A DNA stretch of 64,000 nt from an uncultured Geobacteraceae bacterium (GTDB lineage Bacteria > Desulfobacterota > Desulfuromonadia > Geobacterales > Pseudopelobacteraceae). A model generated the notes under the pieces. That model did no database searches. It was given only the letters and a program-made list of their open reading frames with translations, and was not told the DNA's origin. The stretch's first letter is position 1; each line of letters starts with the position of its first letter. This document shows, in pieces, positions 10,701 to 20,671 of this stretch. Position numbers and translations under genes: made by a program. Location: positions 1 through 64,000 of the forward strand of contig CAIUSO010000117.1 of the NCBI GenBank assembly GCA_903901875.1, in the 5' to 3' direction.

Positions 10701-12475
10701 AAGAGCGCTGGTTTATCTGCAGGGCAAATGCCTTCAGCGTATCTGGAGCCCATTACGCTGTCATAACCCACGAGAACATCACTGACCGCAAAAAAAATGA
10801 AATTTTACGCACACGAAATCAGGAACGTTTGGAGAGCCTGTTACGGGTTTCCCAACATACATCTCAGAACACCCAGGAGTTGTTCGATCTTGCCCTGGAA
10901 GAAGCGATTACCCTCACCCGCAGCAAGTTTGGCGAAATCTGCCATTACAGTCAGGATGCCAGTGAGTTGATCCTTACTGCATGGTCCCATGGTGTCGCGA
11001 AAGAGTGCAGCATCGCCGATCCTCAGGCTTGCTGCGGTCTCGACAAAACCGGGCTCTGGGATGAGGTTGTCCGCCAGCGCTCAACGATCATACTGAATGA
11101 CATTCAGGCAGATCACCCCCTCATGAAAGGTTGCCCGGCGGGGCTTGCGCCATTGCACCGTTTCTTGTCCATTCCGGTATTTTATAATGAAAAGATTGTC
11201 GCCGTTGTTGCCGTTGCCAATAAGGAGAGTGACTACTCCCAGACGGACGTACTTCAACTCACTCTGCTGATGGACTCGGTATGGCGTGTCATAGAACAGT
11301 CTCGGATTGAAGATGAAAAGCTGGCCCTCGAGAGACAATTCCAACAAACGCAGAAGCTGGAAAGTCTGGGAGTACTTGCGGGGGGCATTGCCCACGACTT
11401 CAATAATATTCTGGCGATTATTATCGGTAATTGCAATCTGGTTAAGATGGAGTATACGACTGCCGAGATCCATATCCCGGTGATTGAAAAAGCTGCAGAG
11501 CGTGCCGCTGAGTTGTGTCGCCAGATGTTGTCATATGCAGGTAAAGCGACTTTTTCACTTTATAATGTTAATTTGACCGTTCTGGTTGAAGAAACGGTAA
11601 AAATGCTCAAATCTGTTATTAATCAGAATGTCGTTATCAATACGAATTTTTCCCCGGATATCCCCACCATAAAAAGCGATAACAGCCAACTGAGGCAGGT
11701 TGTCATGAATCTGATCATTAATGCCTCGGAAGCCATCGGTGAAGAACATGGTGCAATACATGTCTCGCTGACAAAGAGTGAACTCAAGGGTGGGCAGCTA
11801 AGTAAAGACCACCTCGGCAGTAATATTATGCCCGGTTGGTATGTGTGTATGGAAGTGTCCGATACCGGATGTGGTATGGATGAAGAGACGAAACTGCGTG
11901 TATTTGAGCCCTTTTATACAACTAAATTTACTGGCCGAGGTTTGGGAATGTCTGCCGTACTCGGCATCATCAGCGCCCACAAAGGAGCTTTAAAGCTCAC
12001 CAGTCAGCCGGGTCAAGGAACTACATTCAAAATTTATCTGCCAATTCAGGAGGATGAACCGGCTGTTGACGTTCCACTACAACAGGTGGGCGTGGCACCG
12101 TGGCAAGGAAGCGGTACCATTCTTCTTGTTGAAGATGAAGAGCCTGTCAGGACGATCACGAAAACCATGCTCATGGCACTGGGATTTACTATCATTGAAG
12201 CTGCACATGGTAAAGAAGCGTTGCATCTGTTTCGGAAGCATATGGAGGACATTACCATGGTAGTCACTGATTTGGGCATGCCGGAAATGGACGGATATGT
12301 GCTGTTTCGTGAGCTGAAAAATCTCAGGAGGGAACTGCCGATTATTATTTCTACCGGTTTTGGGGATATCGATGTAACCTCGCGGATAGCGCGAGATGAA
12401 GTATCCGGTCTGCTTGTTAAACCGTTCAACTTTGATCAATTAAGAACGGTAATGAAAAGTGTTGTATCGGGTTAA
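7757..12475 (+). CDS. CheB-CheR-PAS-PAS-GAF-histidine kinase-REC fusion protein
   Basis: A 1,572-residue third member of the tandem array, with GGAGG 8 nt before the ATG and a 60-nt gap from the previous gene. Domains seen: CheB (about 10-195, catalytic Ser/His/Asp kept), CheR (about 210-485), coiled coil, PAS (about 740-845), coiled coil, PAS (about 892-1010), GAF (about 1030-1185), HisKA with the phospho-acceptor His in GGIAHDFNN (about 1211), HATPase with DTGCGMDEE and a G2-like [10 protein letters not shown] (about 1311-1430), and a C-terminal receiver with the phospho-acceptor Asp in [12 protein letters not shown] (about 1504) and LVKPF. It is a hybrid kinase carrying its own CheB and CheR activities. 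It ends 18 nt from the convergent diguanylate cyclase gene. Confidence 0.93.
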   Translation: MDDSSTAKRKPSHIVGIGASAGGLNALEQFFDAMPSDTGMAFVVIQHLSPDFKSLMDDLLSRHTSMPIHRVTDGIELVPDSIYLIPPKAHMTVREEKLYLTERTLSPHIELPIDIFFNSLAEDVGDRAVGVVLSGTGSDGSRGIITVNKNGGLVVVQLPESAQFDGMPRNAIATGICDFILAPDRIPRILVEYAINPLVVRSRMSHELEVFEDEGEYAEIFALLRRHYKLDFSKYKGSTVGRRIRRRMEFRQIPEVSDYAAIMSGDQGELELLYKDLLIGVTEFFRDKQAFEFLEQEVVPHLFANLKPGEDLRAWSAACATGEEAYSLAILLAEHAEQISFTGKVTVFATDVHKTSLDFASHGLYDRAKLTNVSPARLEKFFKKDGHDLFRVTSELRKLVVFAPHNLLNDPPFTRLDLVCCRNLLIYFQVDVQTRMISLFHFALKKDGVLFQGSSEGLGTFVGEFEVIANQHKLFRKIRDLKLALNLDANRMERRESNIPVTVFQSGSSRAVTIDRQVLSDYDTLLRRHMPPGVLLDENRHIVHYFGNVAEYLKMQEGRVEKNILTLVEDSLHIALSTSLQRADTTRQLVVTRNVRISRGDGDFLIDLNVSPLPDEKSHTTHYHVYFERVRCLEQPSTTGVPAVIDESSFNTEGNFREHLADLEMELQSTRESLQTTVEELQTSNEELQATNEELLASNEELQSTNEELHSVNEELYSVNSEFERKNLDLKQLNDDHENLLASTDIGTVFLDRQLRIRKYNSAIASFFKLMPQDIGRPIDHIAYHLSNQDEMLSDIHRVLADGNPLEKEEQTRDKTWLLKRIMPFRIENGQVEGVVITFTDVTSIKAAELKVQRLNEDLEQKVEERTIELKDEIAVRLKAEESLKQQEKFIRSTIDGLNVNICVIDAREKIVITNRAWNDFAVENNAAEGTFGEGVNYLDVCKIISEEDLADIHEFNAGIRAVLAGDLPEFVKEYPCHSPTEERWFICRANAFSVSGAHYAVITHENITDRKKNEILRTRNQERLESLLRVSQHTSQNTQELFDLALEEAITLTRSKFGEICHYSQDASELILTAWSHGVAKECSIADPQACCGLDKTGLWDEVVRQRSTIILNDIQADHPLMKGCPAGLAPLHRFLSIPVFYNEKIVAVVAVANKESDYSQTDVLQLTLLMDSVWRVIEQSRIEDEKLALERQFQQTQKLESLGVLAGGIAHDFNNILAIIIGNCNLVKMEYTTAEIHIPVIEKAAERAAELCRQMLSYAGKATFSLYNVNLTVLVEETVKMLKSVINQNVVINTNFSPDIPTIKSDNSQLRQVVMNLIINASEAIGEEHGAIHVSLTKSELKGGQLSKDHLGSNIMPGWYVCMEVSDTGCGMDEETKLRVFEPFYTTKFTGRGLGMSAVLGIISAHKGALKLTSQPGQGTTFKIYLPIQEDEPAVDVPLQQVGVAPWQGSGTILLVEDEEPVRTITKTMLMALGFTIIEAAHGKEALHLFRKHMEDITMVVTDLGMPEMDGYVLFRELKNLRRELPIIISTGFGDIDVTSRIARDEVSGLLVKPFNFDQLRTVMKSVVSG

Positions 12476-12493
12476 TGAGTTGTGATGTGGTAC

Positions 12494-13879
12494 TCAGGAG
12501 GGTGCATTGCTCTCAACCCTGTTGCGTCCCCCTGATTTTGCCAGGTAGAGCAGCTCGTCTACCTGGTTGAGAACGTCTTCCCCTGTTTTGTCGAGGGTAC
12601 AGGCTACCGTCACAACCCCCAGGCTTGCCGTGACGTGATCTGCAACTTCTGAAGATTCATGGGGAATAGCGCACGTTGCGATTGCCAGTCGAATTTTTTC
12701 TGCAATGATGGTGGCACCACGGAGGTCGGTCTCCGGGAGAATGCAGGCAAATTCCTCCCCTCCATAGCGGGCGGCAAGGTCCGCGGGACGCGTGATGCAA
12801 CTGCTGATTGCCTGGCTGACGGTGCGCAGGCATTCATCACCCTGAACATGGCCATAGGTGTCGTTGTAGGTCTTGAAATAATCTATATCCAACAGTATGA
12901 GGGACAAATTTGCACCGGAACGGGTATGACGGGAGTATTCATGGGCAAATACCTCGTCAAACCGTCTCCGATTAGCCACCCCGGTCAAGCCATCGGTAAG
13001 ACTCATGGACCTGTAGGTGCGGTTTGCTTCCTCCAACACGTGTTCTGCTCGTTTCCGTTCGGTAATGTCACTGATAATACCGGTAAAGAGCTTTTTATTT
13101 CCCAGTTGCATCTCATTGATGCCCAACTGGATGGGGAAGACGGTGCCGTCTTTACGCAAGCCGGCGGCCTCTTTCTCCTTGCCCATGATTCGTGGTTGCC
13201 CCGTGTGCAAAAACCTCTCAACGTATCCGTCATGCTCGGAATGGTACGGCTGGGGCATTAACAGAGAGATGCTTTTGCCAATAACCTCATCTATCGTGTA
13301 TCCGAATATCTGTTCCGCAGCGTGATTGAATTCCTCAATCAGCAGGTCCGTATTAATGACGATAATTGCTTCTGCCACCGTGTCAACGATTGAACGCACT
13401 CTTTCAGAGCTGAGCTGCAGCTCATCCTCTACCCGCTTTCGGTATTCAATCTCTTTTATTGCCATACGATACAATTGACGGCTTTCCTGGGCGGTCAGCA
13501 TGAGGTCGGTGACATCCTGAATGGATACAACGGCATAGGTACGGTCATCGAATGTTGTCGGAGTTACCGTTGTCTGCTGGATCCGTTTTTGACCATCGAT
13601 TCTAACCGAAGGGATTAAATGGGGATGGAGCTGGGGGGAAAAAACCACCGGGGGCCCCCCCTCAAAAACAGGGTGTATTCTACCCGCATACCGTACTGTT
13701 CCCAAGTGGGGATAGCGATCAATAATCGATGTGCCCACGATCTGCTCAGGGGATACACCTGTCCATTCGGCCAGGAGTTTGTTCCAGCTCATGACGGTCA
13801 TATGCCGGTCCAGAATCATAACACCAATTGGGATGGTGTCCATTATGTGCAACCATTGTGCTGTCATCTGTTCTGACAT
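12494..13879 (-). CDS. PAS-PAS-GGDEF diguanylate cyclase with a FixL-like PAS
   Basis: 461 residues. An N-terminal PAS (about 5-130), a second PAS (about 160-275) and a GGDEF domain with intact GGEEF at 373-377 and an RPAD inhibitory site (364-367) five residues before it, so an active, feedback-controlled cyclase is expected. The second PAS aligns well by eye with the heme PAS of FixL: the position of the proximal heme-ligand His is kept (H216 in EHDGY) as is the following Arg (R222), while the Arg that contacts bound O2 in FixL is Lys here (K236). Heme binding is therefore an inference. AAGGA lies 6 nt before the ATG. It is the last gene of a leftward REC-cheC-cyclase operon, 8 nt after cheC. 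Confidence 0.92.
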   Translation of the reverse strand: MSEQMTAQWLHIMDTIPIGVMILDRHMTVMSWNKLLAEWTGVSPEQIVGTSIIDRYPHLGTVRYAGRIHPVFEGGPPVVFSPQLHPHLIPSVRIDGQKRIQQTTVTPTTFDDRTYAVVSIQDVTDLMLTAQESRQLYRMAIKEIEYRKRVEDELQLSSERVRSIVDTVAEAIIVINTDLLIEEFNHAAEQIFGYTIDEVIGKSISLLMPQPYHSEHDGYVERFLHTGQPRIMGKEKEAAGLRKDGTVFPIQLGINEMQLGNKKLFTGIISDITERKRAEHVLEEANRTYRSMSLTDGLTGVANRRRFDEVFAHEYSRHTRSGANLSLILLDIDYFKTYNDTYGHVQGDECLRTVSQAISSCITRPADLAARYGGEEFACILPETDLRGATIIAEKIRLAIATCAIPHESSEVADHVTASLGVVTVACTLDKTGEDVLNQVDELLYLAKSGGRNRVESNAPS

Positions 13880-13887
13880 CGGTATCC

Positions 13888-14487
13888 TTATTCGTATAGT
13901 GCTGCTTCCAGTGCCTCAACAAAAAAATCAAACGAACCAACTTCAAAGAGGAGCAGAAATTCTCCGGTAATATGACGGCTCTGCACCGTAAATCTCGTGG
14001 TTATTTCGAGGGCAGCACTGTCATCTCGAAGAATTGGCAATAATATCTCTCCCAGATTCCCGACATAATAGGAGGGAATAGAATAGGTGAGGCGTGAGTG
14101 GAGAATATTACCTATGGAGCCAACGACTGCGTTGAGCAAAATATTGCCTATCTCCGTAAGAGTGCCGGACTTGATGGCATCAATATCATCGACGGGAGTC
14201 TCCTCACCCAACAGCATATCAACAAGTTTTGACGCGCTGTCCGAGGTGAACAGCAGTGTCGATAGCCCGCTGAACTGGCCGCTGAATGGCAGGGAAACCA
14301 GTGAAATGGTATCGACGCAGCGATTGTTGATATGAGTGCCAAGTTCCGCTGGGGGAATGAAAACAATCTGGGGAACTTCGAGCTGAATCCGGTTACTGAG
14401 TAACTCGTTCAAGGTCCCGGCGGCCTGGCCCAAGCTGATATTAATTACTTCTTTCAGTGCGTCCAGCAGCTCATCGGAAAGGTTCAT
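13888..14487 (-). CDS. cheC: CheC-type CheY-P phosphatase
   Basis: 199 residues of the CheC/CheX/FliY family, which removes phosphate from receiver domains. Two copies of the active-site pattern are visible. The first is D-X3-E-X2-N near residues 9-16 followed by 22 residues and Pro. The second is E-X2-N near 112 (the preceding acidic/Ser position is Gly) followed by 22 residues and Pro. Its start overlaps the stop of the receiver gene by ATGA, so the most obvious substrate is that receiver. CheC is usually paired with CheD in chemotaxis clusters; no cheD is present here. Confidence 0.85.
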   Translation of the reverse strand: MNLSDELLDALKEVINISLGQAAGTLNELLSNRIQLEVPQIVFIPPAELGTHINNRCVDTISLVSLPFSGQFSGLSTLLFTSDSASKLVDMLLGEETPVDDIDAIKSGTLTEIGNILLNAVVGSIGNILHSRLTYSIPSYYVGNLGEILLPILRDDSAALEITTRFTVQSRHITGEFLLLFEVGSFDFFVEALEAALYE

Positions 14488-14855
14488 GACGATATGTCCT
14501 TTGTCAGTGCGTTAGTAATGAAGGCCAGCAGCTGCTCCTCATCGGGTGGTTTGTTGAACAGGGCGGCAGCACCGAGTCCACAGCAAATTGCCCCGGTATC
14601 TTTTTGGATATCTGCGGTAACCATAACCACAGGTATGCTGTTTCCCCCGTCTCGCAATGCTTCGAGAAAGGCAAATCCATCCATCTCAGGCATCAATATA
14701 TCACTGACGATAAGGTCGGGTGCCGTTGTCCGAAGAAGCTCAAGGGCACTTTTCCCGTTGTCTGCGGCGAGTACGGTGTGCCCTCCCCGTTTCAGGACTT
14801 TTCCGATCTGTAGCCGGGAAAACGATGAGTCATCTACATGCAGAATAACGGCCAT
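14484..14855 (-). CDS. single-domain response regulator (CheY-like)
   Basis: A stand-alone receiver domain of 123 residues. Seen: the acidic pair in VDDSS, the phospho-acceptor Asp in VSDILMPEMDG, the Thr in MVTAD and the Lys in FNKPP. The start at 14855 (MAVILHVDD) is chosen because GGGAG lies about 9 nt upstream; an upstream ATG at 14876 has no such site. It overlaps cheC by 4 nt and heads the operon that ends in a diguanylate cyclase, so it probably carries a phosphoryl signal that CheC terminates. A cognate kinase is not evident next door, although the hybrid kinase ending at 12475 is close. Confidence 0.88.
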   Translation of the reverse strand: MAVILHVDDSSFSRLQIGKVLKRGGHTVLAADNGKSALELLRTTAPDLIVSDILMPEMDGFAFLEALRDGGNSIPVVMVTADIQKDTGAICCGLGAAALFNKPPDEEQLLAFITNALTKDISS

Positions 14856-14960
14856 AAGTTCACTCTCCCGGGTCATTCATTCTGAATATGTTACAAACAA
14901 GGTCTGCTTCATTGTGTAGTTATTTTAACCTGATGGTGAATAATCAATAGTATATTCGGT

Positions 14961-14989
14961 AAATTAACTGTTGATGCACGTTCGGTCAA
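14961..14989 (-). promoter_or_regulatory. candidate sigma70 promoter for the REC-cheC-cyclase operon
   Basis: On the minus strand TTGACC and TAATTT are separated by exactly 17 nt, about 105 nt before the receiver start. This is a match by eye only; the -10 box is imperfect. Confidence 0.35.
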
Positions 14990-15077
14990 GATAATTATCA
15001 TGGGCTTCGACATGATAGTAGGTGCCTCGTTTCTGTGGTGAAGGGGAATCTTGTTGACTACTCATGAGGGGAACAAA

Positions 15078-15824
15078 ATGGAGCTTTTCGTTATTCGCCA
15101 TTGATGGGCAAAAAACGGGCAGTGATTATTACAAACTGCAAAACCACCTGAAGTATTAGTTTTTTTTCTTGACCAGCGGGGGGTCATCACTGAAGCGGAG
15201 GTGGGTATGCCTCTGCATTTTGGTGATGGTAACGCCATGGTTCAACGTGTGGAGATGACCGGCAAAGGGGAGGGTTTTGGGACCAAGATCGGGCTCGGCT
15301 CCTACCGACTGGCAGAAAGCTGGTGTCACCTGAAATTCTGGGGCTTCCGGAAAAGCTCGATCCCCAGGTTGTCCGGTTGCTCAATGCGACAACCGGTCTG
15401 GCCTCCACCGATGACCAGATGATAGAGATGCATCCCGACCGATGTCACCATCGTGGTGGACTGTCTGGATAATTTTGTCAGCCGTTTTGCTCTGTTCTCG
15501 TCCACACCGGCCGGTCGTTTTTTTGTTCACGGCAGCATTGAAGGGGATCAGGGACAACTTTTGACCCTTTTGCAAGGTACGTCCCACCCCTTGGCAGAAA
15601 TATTCGCCGGGGCTATTCAGCCCCTGGCTCCCATTCCCGTTACGGCGGATAACGTGCTCATAATTGCCGGCCCGATGGGCCATGAAATTTTCCACATCAT
15701 TGGCGGTACTCCCAAATTACTCGACAGTTTCCTCATCGTTGCCAGTATGCTTATCCGTGAGACACTCGTACGGTATAAGTGGCTCTTTATTAAGCAGAGA
15801 ATAGCATCGGTGCGTACATTATAG
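15078..15824 (+). pseudogene. degenerate ThiF/MoeB/HesA-family adenylyltransferase
   Basis: This fills most of the 1.1-kb stretch between the receiver gene and the chemoreceptor. The 3' part (from about 15440) reads VVDCLDNFVSRFAL ... GRFFVHGSIEGDQGQL ... IPVTADNVLIIAG, which matches the second half of E1-like ThiF/MoeB/HesA proteins (the DCLDN motif and the FVHG segment). The preceding 120 nt encode matching sequence (from LPEKLDPQVV to IEMHPD) only in another frame, so there are frameshifts near 15310 and 15437. Further upstream, ATG 15078 with a GAGGGG site opens a frame that meets in-frame TGA codons at 15102 and 15123. The nucleotide-binding GXGXXG part is not found. I read it as a broken gene; the identity of the 5' portion is uncertain. 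Confidence 0.5.
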
Positions 15825-15973
15825 TGGTAAATTTAAGTTTGATAAATTAGAATCTTGTACACATTTAGAGGTGCTGCCTTCGTAGATGCCTGAAATGGTG
15901 GTAATGTAAAAAAACTGTCAGTTATGGTGTCTAATTTGCAAAGACAACGAAAGGGCGATTTTCGGAGGCATAT

Positions 15974-17587
15974 ATGACGATCTCAAAGAAGATGTTGCTG
16001 GCGTTGGGGATGATCTGTGTAATGGTGTTGATGTCAATGGCAATTCCTTTTATGACCTCACGGGATCTGAAGGGCGTAAAGGCTGAGCTTGTCGGCTACG
16101 AATCACTTCAGGAGGAGATCGGTTTTACCCAGGATCTCCAGATCCAGGTGGCAAATATCTGGCAGTTTATGACGGATGCATCCCTGACCAGGGAGCTGAA
16201 ATCCATCAATCAAGAAGCCAAAACAGCCTACGATAAGTCGCAGAAGCTGGTGAACCGGTTACTTGAACTTTCCGGCCATGACCCGGAACAGGTGGCAAAG
16301 CTGAAAGAGATACAGCAGGGACTACCGGTGATGTGGCAAACCGGCACCCGGATGTTCGAAGCCTATGCCATCAACCCCCAGGCGGGCAATGTTGTCATGG
16401 AAGAGTATGATAAAGCCTGTGACCGCGTGATCAATGCTGCGGCCGACACAGCCGGGAAGAGTCGGGCCAAGGGTCGCACCCAGATGAAGGGGATCGATGG
16501 CGACATCTCCCTGCTCAATGTGAAGGTCAATTATAGTGGCACAGTGGTCGCGGTACTAGGTGTCGTTGTCATTGTCATTATGTTTCTGCTGCGTCACATG
16601 ATTGTACGGCAACTGCTGTTGATTATCGAGGAGATCAGTTGTCTGGCAACGGGTGACCTGAGCAGGACATTTGCCTCCCACGGAACCGACGAAATTGCCC
16701 AGGTCAACGGCATGGTAAACACGTTAATAGAGTCCTTGAGAAGGATTATCGTAAATATTTCCGATGCCGCAGCACGGGTATCCACCGAGTCCGTTCAGCT
16801 TGCCGCCATATCCGTACAGATGGCCCGGGGTGCGGAGGAGGTGGCAGACGAGTCGGGAACCATTGCCACCGCAGGGGAAGAGATGGCGGCCACATCGGGT
16901 GATATCGCCAGAAACTGCCAGTTGGCCGCAGAGGGTGCCCAGCGAACTTCCCAGGCGGCGTCTGACGGTTCGGGGGTGGTTGCCAAAACCGTTCTGGTCA
17001 TGGGGCAGATTGCGGATCGGGTACAGGAATCGTCGCAAACGGTGGAAAGTTTGGGAGCTCGCAGCGATCAGATCGGTGCCATAATCGGCACCATTGAAGA
17101 CATTGCCGATCAGACCAATCTTCTGGCCCTGAATGCGGCCATTGAAGCGGCACGGGCCGGTGAACAGGGGAGAGGGTTTGCGGTGGTTGCCGATGAAGTC
17201 AGAGCACTTGCGGAACGGACCACCCGCGCCACCAGAGAGATTGGCGAAATGATTAAAAATATCCAGAGCGAGACCCAGGGGGCGGTCGCGGTCATGGTTC
17301 AGGGGGGACGTCAGGTTGAAGCGGGAAAACAGGAGGCGGCCCGTTCCGGCGATGCACTGCAGACCATTCTCGCCTTTGTGAACGAAGTTGCCATGCAGGT
17401 AAGTCAAATAGCGACGGCAGCGGAACAGCAGACCGCAACTACCGATGAAATATCACGGAAAATGTACCATATCACCGAAGTAATTCATCAGACCGCTGCG
17501 GGAGCCAGTCACTCGGCACATTCGGCCGAGCAGTTGAGAAGCAGTGCCGACGAGCTTCAGGCGGTGGTCCGACAGTTCAGACTATAG
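15974..17587 (+). CDS. methyl-accepting chemotaxis protein
   Basis: 537 residues with the classic receptor layout: TM1 (about 7-28), a roughly 155-residue periplasmic helical region of the four-helix-bundle type, TM2 (about 186-208), HAMP (about 209-260) and a cytoplasmic signalling domain whose conserved hairpin tip ([38 protein letters not shown]) lies near 375-420. There is no C-terminal NWETF-like pentapeptide, so it probably does not tether CheR directly. CGGAGG lies 6-7 nt before the ATG. The neighbouring CheB-CheR fusions could in principle act on it, but no CheA or CheW gene is visible in the window. The ligand cannot be told from sequence. Confidence 0.93.
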   Translation: MTISKKMLLALGMICVMVLMSMAIPFMTSRDLKGVKAELVGYESLQEEIGFTQDLQIQVANIWQFMTDASLTRELKSINQEAKTAYDKSQKLVNRLLELSGHDPEQVAKLKEIQQGLPVMWQTGTRMFEAYAINPQAGNVVMEEYDKACDRVINAAADTAGKSRAKGRTQMKGIDGDISLLNVKVNYSGTVVAVLGVVVIVIMFLLRHMIVRQLLLIIEEISCLATGDLSRTFASHGTDEIAQVNGMVNTLIESLRRIIVNISDAAARVSTESVQLAAISVQMARGAEEVADESGTIATAGEEMAATSGDIARNCQLAAEGAQRTSQAASDGSGVVAKTVLVMGQIADRVQESSQTVESLGARSDQIGAIIGTIEDIADQTNLLALNAAIEAARAGEQGRGFAVVADEVRALAERTTRATREIGEMIKNIQSETQGAVAVMVQGGRQVEAGKQEAARSGDALQTILAFVNEVAMQVSQIATAAEQQTATTDEISRKMYHITEVIHQTAAGASHSAHSAEQLRSSADELQAVVRQFRL

Positions 17588-17708
17588 GGCAAAAAACCAA
17601 TTGCATCTTGTATCCGCAACATGATTTCTGGTACATTGTGCAATATTATCAGCTGTAGCCGCCTCAAAGAAGTGGAACGCTGCACGAAAAAAAGGAGAGT
17701 ACTGAAAT

Positions 17709-18902
17709 ATGCTTGGACCCATAGAAATAAAGAACGGGATTTACTGGATCGGTTCGGAGGATCCGGATTTACGGGTGTTTGATGATCTGTTCCCGACGGA
17801 GCATGGCACCAGCTACAATGCGTACCTGATGAAGGGAACCGATAAAACCGTGCTTATTGACACGGTGGAAGAAAAGTTTGTTGACGAGTACATGGACAAG
17901 GTGAAATCCCTGGTCGATCCGAAGACCATTGACTATATTGTGGTCAACCACACCGAGCATGACCACTCCGGTTCACTGCTCTACCTGCTTGAGCAGGCAC
18001 CCCAGGCGGTGGTTTACTGCTCCATTGCGGCGAAAAACTTCCTGACCAACATTTTACACAAGCCGATTAACTGTCAGACGGTCAAGGATGGTGACACCCT
18101 TGATCTGGGGGGGCGTACCCTCCGCTTTATCACCGCACCATTTCTCCATTGGCCCGATACCATATTTACCAGGGTCGAAGAGGATAATATCCTGTTCTCC
18201 TGTGACGCTTTTGCGGCCCATTACTGGCAAACCGGACGCATTTTCAACGATGAGGTTGATGACTTCACCTCGGCCCGTCATTTTTACTTCGACTGCATCT
18301 TCCGCCCCTTCAAGGACAAGGTTCTTGCCGCCGTGGAAAAAATCCGTCATGACGTGATTGACATGATCTGTCCGAGCCACGGGCCGATTATCAGACGCGA
18401 TCCCTGGAGGGTTATCCAGCAATTTGAAAGCTGGAGCAAGCCGACCTCTCAAGGCAAAAAAATTGTCTCCCTGTTTCTCTCTCCCCATGGCAGTACGGAA
18501 AAAATGGCCCAGGCCGTTGCCAGGGGGGCGGCCCATGACGGCATCGAGGTGATCAGCTATCACATCAACAGTCTGAATGCCAGCGAGTTACGAAATCTGA
18601 TGGAAGAGGCCGACGCCCTGCTCTTCGGGATTCCGACATTTAACCGTGATATAGCCAAGCCGATGTGGGATGTGCTGGCATACCTCAGCACCGTGAAGCT
18701 CAAGACCAATCTTGCCGGTATTTACGGCAGTTATGGCTGGAGTGGCGAAGCGTGCAAAATGGCGGAAGAACGGCTCAAGAGCCTGGGCTTTAAAATGGTG
18801 GCCGACACGGTCCGGACCCTGTTTTCACCGAAGCCGGAGGTTCTTGAACAGTGTGAAGCACTGGGACGGGCTGCCGCTGAGGCGGTTGCCGCCAGGAACT
18901 GA
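17709..18902 (+). CDS. flavodiiron protein (A-type, O2/NO reductase)
   Basis: 397 residues. The N-terminal metallo-beta-lactamase-like domain carries the diiron motif H81-X-E83-X-D85-H86 (HTEHDH) with further ligand candidates in LHWPD and the SCDAF segment. The C-terminal flavodoxin domain (about 255-395) has the FMN loops SPHGSTEKMA and GSYGWSGEA. No rubredoxin or flavin reductase domain is fused. Such enzymes reduce O2 to water or NO to N2O in the cytoplasm of anaerobes using electrons from rubredoxin or a similar donor. It stands alone: the gene upstream is the chemoreceptor and the one downstream is convergent. AAGGAG is about 11 nt before the ATG. Confidence 0.93.
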   Translation: MLGPIEIKNGIYWIGSEDPDLRVFDDLFPTEHGTSYNAYLMKGTDKTVLIDTVEEKFVDEYMDKVKSLVDPKTIDYIVVNHTEHDHSGSLLYLLEQAPQAVVYCSIAAKNFLTNILHKPINCQTVKDGDTLDLGGRTLRFITAPFLHWPDTIFTRVEEDNILFSCDAFAAHYWQTGRIFNDEVDDFTSARHFYFDCIFRPFKDKVLAAVEKIRHDVIDMICPSHGPIIRRDPWRVIQQFESWSKPTSQGKKIVSLFLSPHGSTEKMAQAVARGAAHDGIEVISYHINSLNASELRNLMEEADALLFGIPTFNRDIAKPMWDVLAYLSTVKLKTNLAGIYGSYGWSGEACKMAEERLKSLGFKMVADTVRTLFSPKPEVLEQCEALGRAAAEAVAARN

Positions 18903-18914
18903 TGCAGGAAAGGT

Positions 18915-19715
18915 TTACGGGGCGGTCTCTGGTTGTTCATCCCGGTGAATGACCAGGCGCAAGGCCGCCTCGATTTTCTGCACATCGACGACGGTATTAA
19001 AGCAGGGGCCGTGGGGGCGCTCGTTGAGAATGCCGATTACCGGCAGCGGATAGCAGTCCTTGATTCCCGAAGTAAGGTCCCGCTCGCAGGCAACAGCCAG
19101 TACCAGTTTTGGCCGTTTTTCAACAATTACCTTGCGGGCCAGGGTCCCGCCGGTAGCCACAGAGATATCCACCGCATATCTGATCCCGATATCAACCAAC
19201 CCCTTGATGGTACAACGTCCGCACTGGACGCATTTGTGAATATCCCCGGTCACCTTTATTTCGCAATCGGAAAGTTGAATGCAATGGGGGAGCAGTACCA
19301 GAATCCGGTCCGGCGGGGCCTTCATCCGCTGTGAAATCACCAGACTGTTGTTCATGGCAATAAACGACTGCCTGATACGATCCTTGTCTATTCCGATGAC
19401 TCTCCCCACCAACTCAATAACCGGCAGCAAAAACTTGATCACCATCAATCGCATGAAGCGGGTCATGACCAGATCTTTTCCCAGGGCGGTGGTCAATACC
19501 AGCAGGCCGGTGCCGAGGATGGCCGTTCCGGAAAGCACCACCATGATAAGGCCGACAATGTGGGGAAGGTTGGGGTGAATGTTGGCCAGACCCCGGTTGG
19601 GAATCCACCAGGCGAGAAAGATGATGGCAACCACGATCAGGCAGGTGATCCCCATGAGCGACACAAAAAGACGCTTCCGTGGCTGTGGAGAAGGCTGTCC
19701 TTCCACCGTGGTCAC
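18915..19715 (-). CDS. DUF116 membrane protein
   Basis: About 266 residues. Two N-terminal membrane segments (LFVSLMGITCLIVVAIIFLAWW and IVGLIMVVLSGTAILGTGLLVL) are followed by a soluble domain with conserved Cys: LLPHCIQ, CEIK, CVQCGRC and AVACERDL, a pattern that suggests a metal or Fe-S site. It belongs to the DUF116 family, whose function is not known to me. The start is the GTG at 19715, which overlaps the fmt stop (GTGA) and has GGAGAAG 8 nt upstream; a longer reading into fmt is less likely. It is the third gene of the def-fmt-DUF116 operon. Confidence 0.82.
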   Translation of the reverse strand: MTTVEGQPSPQPRKRLFVSLMGITCLIVVAIIFLAWWIPNRGLANIHPNLPHIVGLIMVVLSGTAILGTGLLVLTTALGKDLVMTRFMRLMVIKFLLPVIELVGRVIGIDKDRIRQSFIAMNNSLVISQRMKAPPDRILVLLPHCIQLSDCEIKVTGDIHKCVQCGRCTIKGLVDIGIRYAVDISVATGGTLARKVIVEKRPKLVLAVACERDLTSGIKDCYPLPVIGILNERPHGPCFNTVVDVQKIEAALRLVIHRDEQPETAP

Positions 19716-20671
19716 GACAGTTCTTCTCCGGTGGCATCCGTTGTCAGAAGTGTGCCGGGGAGTACGGTATGGCCGGCGAGAAAGCTGGTGCAATCAAGCC
19801 GTTTTTTTCCGGCAAGCTGCATCTCTTCAATGAACAGTGAGCCGGAGCGGCAGGCCACTTCGAAGGTGCCCCGGGCGGCATGTAATACCGTTCCCGGCAC
19901 ACCGCTCCCCTGGCCAATCCGGGTGCGATAAATTTTCAGTACCTGCCCATCAATGACCGTGCAGGCACCTGGCCAGACCGCAAGGGCACGCACCTGATTG
20001 TGGATAGTACGGGCCTCTGAGTTCCAATTAATCGTACCATGGTCCTTTTTCAGCAGAGGAGCGTAGCAGCTGTCGGCATCATTCTGGGGTTCGGGGACCA
20101 ACTCCCCCGCCGCCAGCCTATCCAGGGTTTCCCCCAGAAGATCAGCTCCCATGGCTGCCATCCGATCATGGAGCGAGATAATGTTCTCATCGTCATCCAG
20201 TGCGGTTCTTCCTGTCAGGAGCATGTCCCCGGTATCAAGGCCCACATCCATGAGCATGGTGGTGACGCCGGTTTCGGGCTCGCCGTTCATTATACACCAG
20301 TTGAGCGGCGCCGCACCCCGATAACGGGGGAGCAGTGATGCATGGACGTTGATGCAGCCATGAGACGGAATATCCAACAGGGCTTTTGGCAGTATCTGCC
20401 CAAAGGCAACAACGACGATGACATCGGGCTTCAGCTCCCGTATGACGTCAACGAAGCTGGGATCACGTACTTTGGCTGGCTGTAGTACCGGAATGCCGTA
20501 CGTCTCGGCAAGGACTTTTACCGGTGGTGGCAGCATCTTTTGCCCCCGCCCTTTGGGGCGGTCCGGCTGTGTCACCACCGCAACAATATGCTCTCCACGG
20601 TCAATGAGTGTCTGCAGCGTTGGACAGGCGAAATCGGGAGTGCCCATAAAAATGGTACGCCAGCCGGTCAT
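19712..20671 (-). CDS. fmt: methionyl-tRNA formyltransferase
   Basis: 319 residues, the normal length. It formylates Met-tRNAfMet with 10-formyl-tetrahydrofolate. Seen: the N-terminal IFMGTPDFA, the folate/active-site segment INVHASLLPRYRGAAPLNW and the DTGDML segment, followed by a C-terminal OB-like domain. Its ATG overlaps the def stop (ATGA), so formylation and deformylation enzymes are translationally coupled, as in many bacteria. Confidence 0.96.
   Translation of the reverse strand: MTGWRTIFMGTPDFACPTLQTLIDRGEHIVAVVTQPDRPKGRGQKMLPPPVKVLAETYGIPVLQPAKVRDPSFVDVIRELKPDVIVVVAFGQILPKALLDIPSHGCINVHASLLPRYRGAAPLNWCIMNGEPETGVTTMLMDVGLDTGDMLLTGRTALDDDENIISLHDRMAAMGADLLGETLDRLAAGELVPEPQNDADSCYAPLLKKDHGTINWNSEARTIHNQVRALAVWPGACTVIDGQVLKIYRTRIGQGSGVPGTVLHAARGTFEVACRSGSLFIEEMQLAGKKRLDCTSFLAGHTVLPGTLLTTDATGEELS

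Noticed and set aside
12659-13261. 200-codon open frame on the plus strand
   Set aside because: Antisense to the diguanylate cyclase, whose PAS and GGEEF motifs are unambiguous.
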